This document shows positions 7,684 through 9,617 of a stretch of DNA of 9,617 bases, piece after piece. A program made the translations under genes and the position numbers. Each line of letters starts with the position of its first letter. The first letter of the stretch is position 1. The notes beneath the pieces were generated by a model. The model was given only the letters and a program-made list of their open reading frames with translations. It did not search any database and was not told the DNA's origin. The stretch is from an uncultured Massilia sp. (GTDB taxonomy: Bacteria; Pseudomonadota; Gammaproteobacteria; Burkholderiales; Burkholderiaceae), in assembly GCA_946886065.1 (NCBI GenBank), contig CAMPHU010000179.1, positions 1 to 9,617 on the forward strand. The letters are read 5' to 3'.

Positions 7684-7750
7684 CCTCTGGCTCGCTCGGC
7701 AGGATGGCGGAGCCAGGCGGAGCGGGCCAGACTGGCGGACCGTTGGTCCG
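7684..7750 (+). other. GC-rich structured leader just before the ATPase gene
   Basis: CTGGCTC (7687-7693) is the exact reverse complement of GAGCCAG (7710-7716), 16 bases apart. CGGACC (7736-7741), GTT, GGTCCG (7745-7750) forms a second, tight 6-pair hairpin ending 5 bases before the ribosome binding site. GGCGGAGC also occurs twice (from 7707 and 7717). If transcribed, this would fold next to the start region and could limit translation. It may simply be an untranslated leader; its function is not known. Confidence 0.4.
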
Positions 7751-7755
7751 TTGCC

Positions 7756-7761
7756 AAGGAG
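7756..7761 (+). promoter_or_regulatory. Strong ribosome binding site deciding the ATPase start (AAGGAG)
   Basis: AAGGAG followed by 6 bases (ACAGCC) and GTG at 7768. This is much better than anything before the in-frame ATG at 7672, whose extra 32 codons look like leader sequence and have the inverted repeats running through them. Confidence 0.75.
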
Positions 7762-7767
7762 ACAGCC

Positions 7768-8718
7768 GTGAGCATCACCCTCGCCCGTACCCGCGCGGTC
7801 TACGACCTGACTGAAGTGCAGGAAGCGCTGGATCGCAACCGCGGCCGCTCCCCGGAACTCGACGCGTTTTACGAGCGCATGCTGGAGACCGGGGCCGACC
7901 GCTTCGTCACCACTCCCTCTTCCGTCGACGCGCTCGAACCCTTGTTCGAGGAATGCCCCAATTTCGATGAAGTGCTGGACGACCTGGCGCGCTACCTGCG
8001 CCTGGCCCATGCCGGCGACAAGGGCTTCAACGTCATGCCCATCCTGCTGCTGGGCGGGCCCGGCGTGGGCAAGACCCATTTCGCCAAGCGCCTGGCCAGG
8101 GCCATGTCCACCGAATGCGAACTGATCAGCATGAACGCCCTGTCGGCCGGCTTCGTCATCACCGGCAGCTCGGCCAGCTGGCGTGGCGCAAAGTGCGGCA
8201 AGGTGGCCGAGCGCCTGGTGCGCGGCAAGTACGCCAACCCGGTGCTGGTGCTGGACGAAGTGGAAAAGGCGAGCGGCTCCACGCAGTCCGATCCGCTGGC
8301 CGCACTCTATCAATTACTGGAACCGGAAACCTCGAAGGCTTTTCGCGACGAATTCATCGACGTCGACGTCGACGCCAGCCAGATCTTCTGGGTGCTGACC
8401 GCCAATTCGGTGGATGGCATCCCTTCGCCCTTACTCAACCGCATGGCGGTGTATGAGGTGCCCAAGCCGACCCTGGCGCAGGCGGCCGCTATCGCCCAGC
8501 GCATGTACCGCGGCCTGGTCGAGGAACTGAACCTGGGCGGCTTCGACGACGTGCTGGCCGACGGCGTGCTCGACAGGCTGGCGCCGGTGTCGCCGCGCGA
8601 CCTGCGCAAGACCCTGCTCGACAGTCTCGGCTATGCGGTGGCGGATGGCCGCGCCCACCTCACCGTGGACGACATCCGGCTTCGGCCCGTGCCGGGCAAA
8701 TCCAGGATCGGCTTCTAA
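7768..8718 (+). CDS. Stand-alone Lon-type AAA+ ATPase (no protease domain)
   Basis: Predicted cytoplasmic ATP-driven machine of 316 residues; substrate and partner unknown. Residues 1-90 are a helical N-terminal part without a recognised domain. The AAA+ module follows: Walker A GGPGVGKTH at 96-104, Walker B VLVLDEVEK at 159-167, sensor 1 Asn213 in LTANS, probable arginine finger Arg225 in PLLNRM, and a sensor 2 region SPRDLRK at 275-281. The run from DEVEK through DPLAALYQLLEPE, the aspartate-rich strand and the sensor 1 segment closely follows the Lon ATPase domain (E. coli DEIDK...DPASALLEVLDPE...SNS). The Lon substrate domain and Ser-Lys protease domain are absent; the stop comes soon after sensor 2. 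I recall AAA family ATPases of this architecture as orphan proteins in Proteobacteria. The gene is divergent from dcw and convergent with the membrane pair, so it appears to be monocistronic. Start chosen at GTG for its AAGGAG. Confidence 0.88.
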   Translation: MSITLARTRAVYDLTEVQEALDRNRGRSPELDAFYERMLETGADRFVTTPSSVDALEPLFEECPNFDEVLDDLARYLRLAHAGDKGFNVMPILLLGGPGVGKTHFAKRLARAMSTECELISMNALSAGFVITGSSASWRGAKCGKVAERLVRGKYANPVLVLDEVEKASGSTQSDPLAALYQLLEPETSKAFRDEFIDVDVDASQIFWVLTANSVDGIPSPLLNRMAVYEVPKPTLAQAAAIAQRMYRGLVEELNLGGFDDVLADGVLDRLAPVSPRDLRKTLLDSLGYAVADGRAHLTVDDIRLRPVPGKSRIGF

Positions 8719-8725
8719 GCTTCGT

Positions 8726-8738
8726 CGTGAGACTCACG
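8726..8738. repeat. 13-base palindrome at the convergent gene junction
   Basis: CGTGAG, A, CTCACG is a perfect dyad placed where the ATPase stop (8716-8718) and the stop of the facing membrane protein gene (8734-8736) meet. Being between convergent genes it could serve as a two-way terminator, but the stem is short, the spacer is one base, and no T-run follows on either strand, so terminator function is doubtful. Confidence 0.3.
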
Positions 8739-9291
8739 GATGGCGCGCCAGCTGGCGCCGCTCGGCCGCGCGCCCGTGCAGCAGCGCCAGCAGCTGGTCG
8801 GCCTGCTCGACGCTGACCAGCAGCGACTGGCCCTGCCGGGCCGGCAAGTACACCACCCGCTCGTGATCGGTCATGGCCACGAACAGCGGCTGCTGGTCCT
8901 CGCTGGTGAAACGCCCAGCGGCATAGCCCGGCAGGCTGATGCCGTTGTTGCGCAAGCCCAGCTGGGCCGCATCGATCGAGGCCAGGCTGCCGTGCCGGGC
9001 GCGCGCCAGGTCGAACTCGCCGATGTCGCGCGCGTATTCATAGAAATAGCTGGCGCGCACCACGACCTGGCCGTCGCGCACCTCCAGCGTGTTCTTCGAC
9101 AGGCCCAGCGCGAGCAGCAGGGTCACCGGCAGCACCAGCGCACCGGCCACGGCGCCACTCTTCAGGTTGGCTTTCAGGCTGCGCTTGCGCGCCAGCAGCA
9201 TCGGCAGCGCGGCGGCGAGGCAGGTGATGCCGATGAGTGTCAAATATGCCGACAGGCCGACGGCTGGGATGGCGAAGACGGTACCGCTCAT
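8734..9291 (-). CDS. Uncharacterised membrane protein with PH-like C-terminal domain
   Basis: Product of 185 residues, function unknown. Two hydrophobic helices at about 9-33 and 44-64 are separated by a basic loop (ARKRSLKANLKS), suggesting an N-out, C-out hairpin with the loop inside. The soluble part (about 68-185) is rich in beta strands, with NTLEVRDGQVVVRASYF, an LPGYAAGRF segment and ERVVYLPARQGQSLLVSVEQADQLL. This resembles bacterial PH-like domains of the bPH_5 kind; the resemblance is from memory of the pattern, not a search. ATG at 9291 overlaps the preceding gene's TGA as ATGA, so the two are probably translated together. The frame is open further up to 9594, but that part is the out-of-frame copy of the upstream gene. 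Confidence 0.8.
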   Translation of the reverse strand: MSGTVFAIPAVGLSAYLTLIGITCLAAALPMLLARKRSLKANLKSGAVAGALVLPVTLLLALGLSKNTLEVRDGQVVVRASYFYEYARDIGEFDLARARHGSLASIDAAQLGLRNNGISLPGYAAGRFTSEDQQPLFVAMTDHERVVYLPARQGQSLLVSVEQADQLLALLHGRAAERRQLARHP

Positions 9292-9542
9292 CGGCGCGTT
9301 TCCCGCTGAAAGACAGCGCCAAGCGGCTCGCCCGCGATCCAGCAGCCCGTGACGAGCAGCGCGCTCAACGCGAACACGCCGGCCAGGCAAGGGCCCGGAT
9401 AGGGAATCGCAAACAGGATCGCGCCGCCGATCGGCAGCACGAAACAGGCGGCGAATACTACCTCGCCCTGCCAGGCCAGCGGGAATCCCCATCTCCAGCC
9501 ACTTTCCGGCGGTTTCGCCGGGAACCAGTACTTCTTTCCCAT
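9288..9542 (-). CDS. Small two-helix membrane protein of unknown function
   Basis: Product of 84 residues. The N-terminus is aromatic and Gly/Pro-rich (KKYWFPAKPP, then GWRWGFPLAWQGEV), followed by two hydrophobic helices at about 28-47 and 53-72 joined by a short PYPGP turn, and a charged tail RETRR. The pattern of aromatic residues, a WG-x-P segment and WQG just before the first helix recalls a widespread family of small uncharacterised proteobacterial membrane proteins; I cannot name it. Start ATG at 9542 has GGAG 7 bases upstream. It ends in a 4-base overlap with the PH-like membrane protein gene, forming a two-gene unit. No convincing promoter was seen in the 75 bases to the window edge. 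Confidence 0.75.
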   Translation of the reverse strand: MGKKYWFPAKPPESGWRWGFPLAWQGEVVFAACFVLPIGGAILFAIPYPGPCLAGVFALSALLVTGCWIAGEPLGAVFQRETRR

Positions 9543-9617
9543 GTACTTGCTCCGGTTCAGTCTGATCGCACCGCCACCTTAACAGACTTGCCATGCGCGC
9601 GGCACGGGAATGCCTTG

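Larger units (their letters stand above)
7375..7767. other. Divergent intergenic region between mraZ and the ATPase gene
   Basis: About 390 bases without a supported gene, clearly richer in A and T than the flanking genes over roughly 7380-7640. The left end carries the dcw promoter. The remainder holds several inverted repeats described separately: 7501-7529, 7537-7553, 7562-7584 and 7600-7633, plus a GC-rich leader from about 7684. I found no convincing plus-strand -35/-10 pair for the ATPase gene; TAAAAT at 7492-7497 is a possible -10 but has no -35 at 16 to 18 bases. Confidence 0.7.

Noticed and set aside
7672..7767. In-frame ATG at 7672 as the ATPase start, preceded by a 5-codon frame (7658-7675) overlapping it as ATGA
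   Set aside because: The 32 added residues show no family similarity, overlap the GC-rich inverted repeats, and the ATG lacks a good ribosome site, while GTG 7768 has AAGGAG at ideal spacing. The minigene is too short to support by itself.
7639..8313. Minus-strand 224-codon frame antisense to the ATPase gene
   Set aside because: The plus-strand frame has complete AAA+ motifs; the antisense product is His/Gly-rich filler.
8719..8740. Rho-independent terminator between the convergent genes
   Set aside because: The dyad has a one-base centre and no T-run on either strand, so only a palindrome is reported.
9292..9594. N-terminal extension of the PH-like membrane protein up to 9594
   Set aside because: This stretch is the alternative frame of the small membrane protein gene and reads as Arg-rich sequence; ATG 9291 with the ATGA overlap is far better.

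Overview
The window is high-GC chromosomal DNA. On the minus strand it holds the start of a division and cell wall (dcw) cluster, in the order mraZ, rsmH, ftsL, ftsI, murE, murF, mraY, read from about 7270 down to the left edge, where mraY is cut. The order, the diaminopimelate-type MurE (DNPR motif), a MraY longer than the E. coli form between its third and fifth active-site motifs, and the protein sequences point to a betaproteobacterium. Burkholderiales, and within it an Oxalobacteraceae such as Massilia or a relative, is the best guess. That placement rests on recognition, not on a search.

The dcw genes are packed as one transcription unit. mraZ and rsmH are 7 bases apart, rsmH/ftsL and ftsL/ftsI overlap by 4 bases (ATGA), ftsI/murE and murE/murF overlap by 1 base (TGATG), and murF/mraY are 1 base apart. 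A sigma70-like promoter (TTGACC, 17 bases, TAAAGT) lies before mraZ. Directly on and after its -10 are four 10-base direct repeats that look like MraZ boxes, so MraZ probably controls its own operon. The products act together: RsmH methylates 16S rRNA, FtsL and FtsI belong to the septal machinery, and MurE, MurF and MraY carry out successive steps of lipid I synthesis.

From about 7375 to 7767 there is an AT-richer divergent intergenic region of about 390 bases, rich in inverted repeats. They include a perfect 17-base palindrome, a 34-base stem-loop and a GC-rich structured leader. It separates the dcw promoter from a plus-strand gene (7768-8718) for a stand-alone Lon-type AAA+ ATPase that lacks the Lon protease domain.

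Converging on that gene from the right is a minus-strand pair of overlapping genes for small membrane proteins: an 84-residue two-helix protein, then a 185-residue protein with two helices and a soluble PH-like C-terminal domain. Neither has a known function.

No tRNA, rRNA, insertion sequence, CRISPR array or phage gene was seen. The less ordinary material is the ATPase with its dyad-rich upstream region, the MraZ box array, a sharp island of unusual codon use inside rsmH, and the uncharacterised membrane pair.
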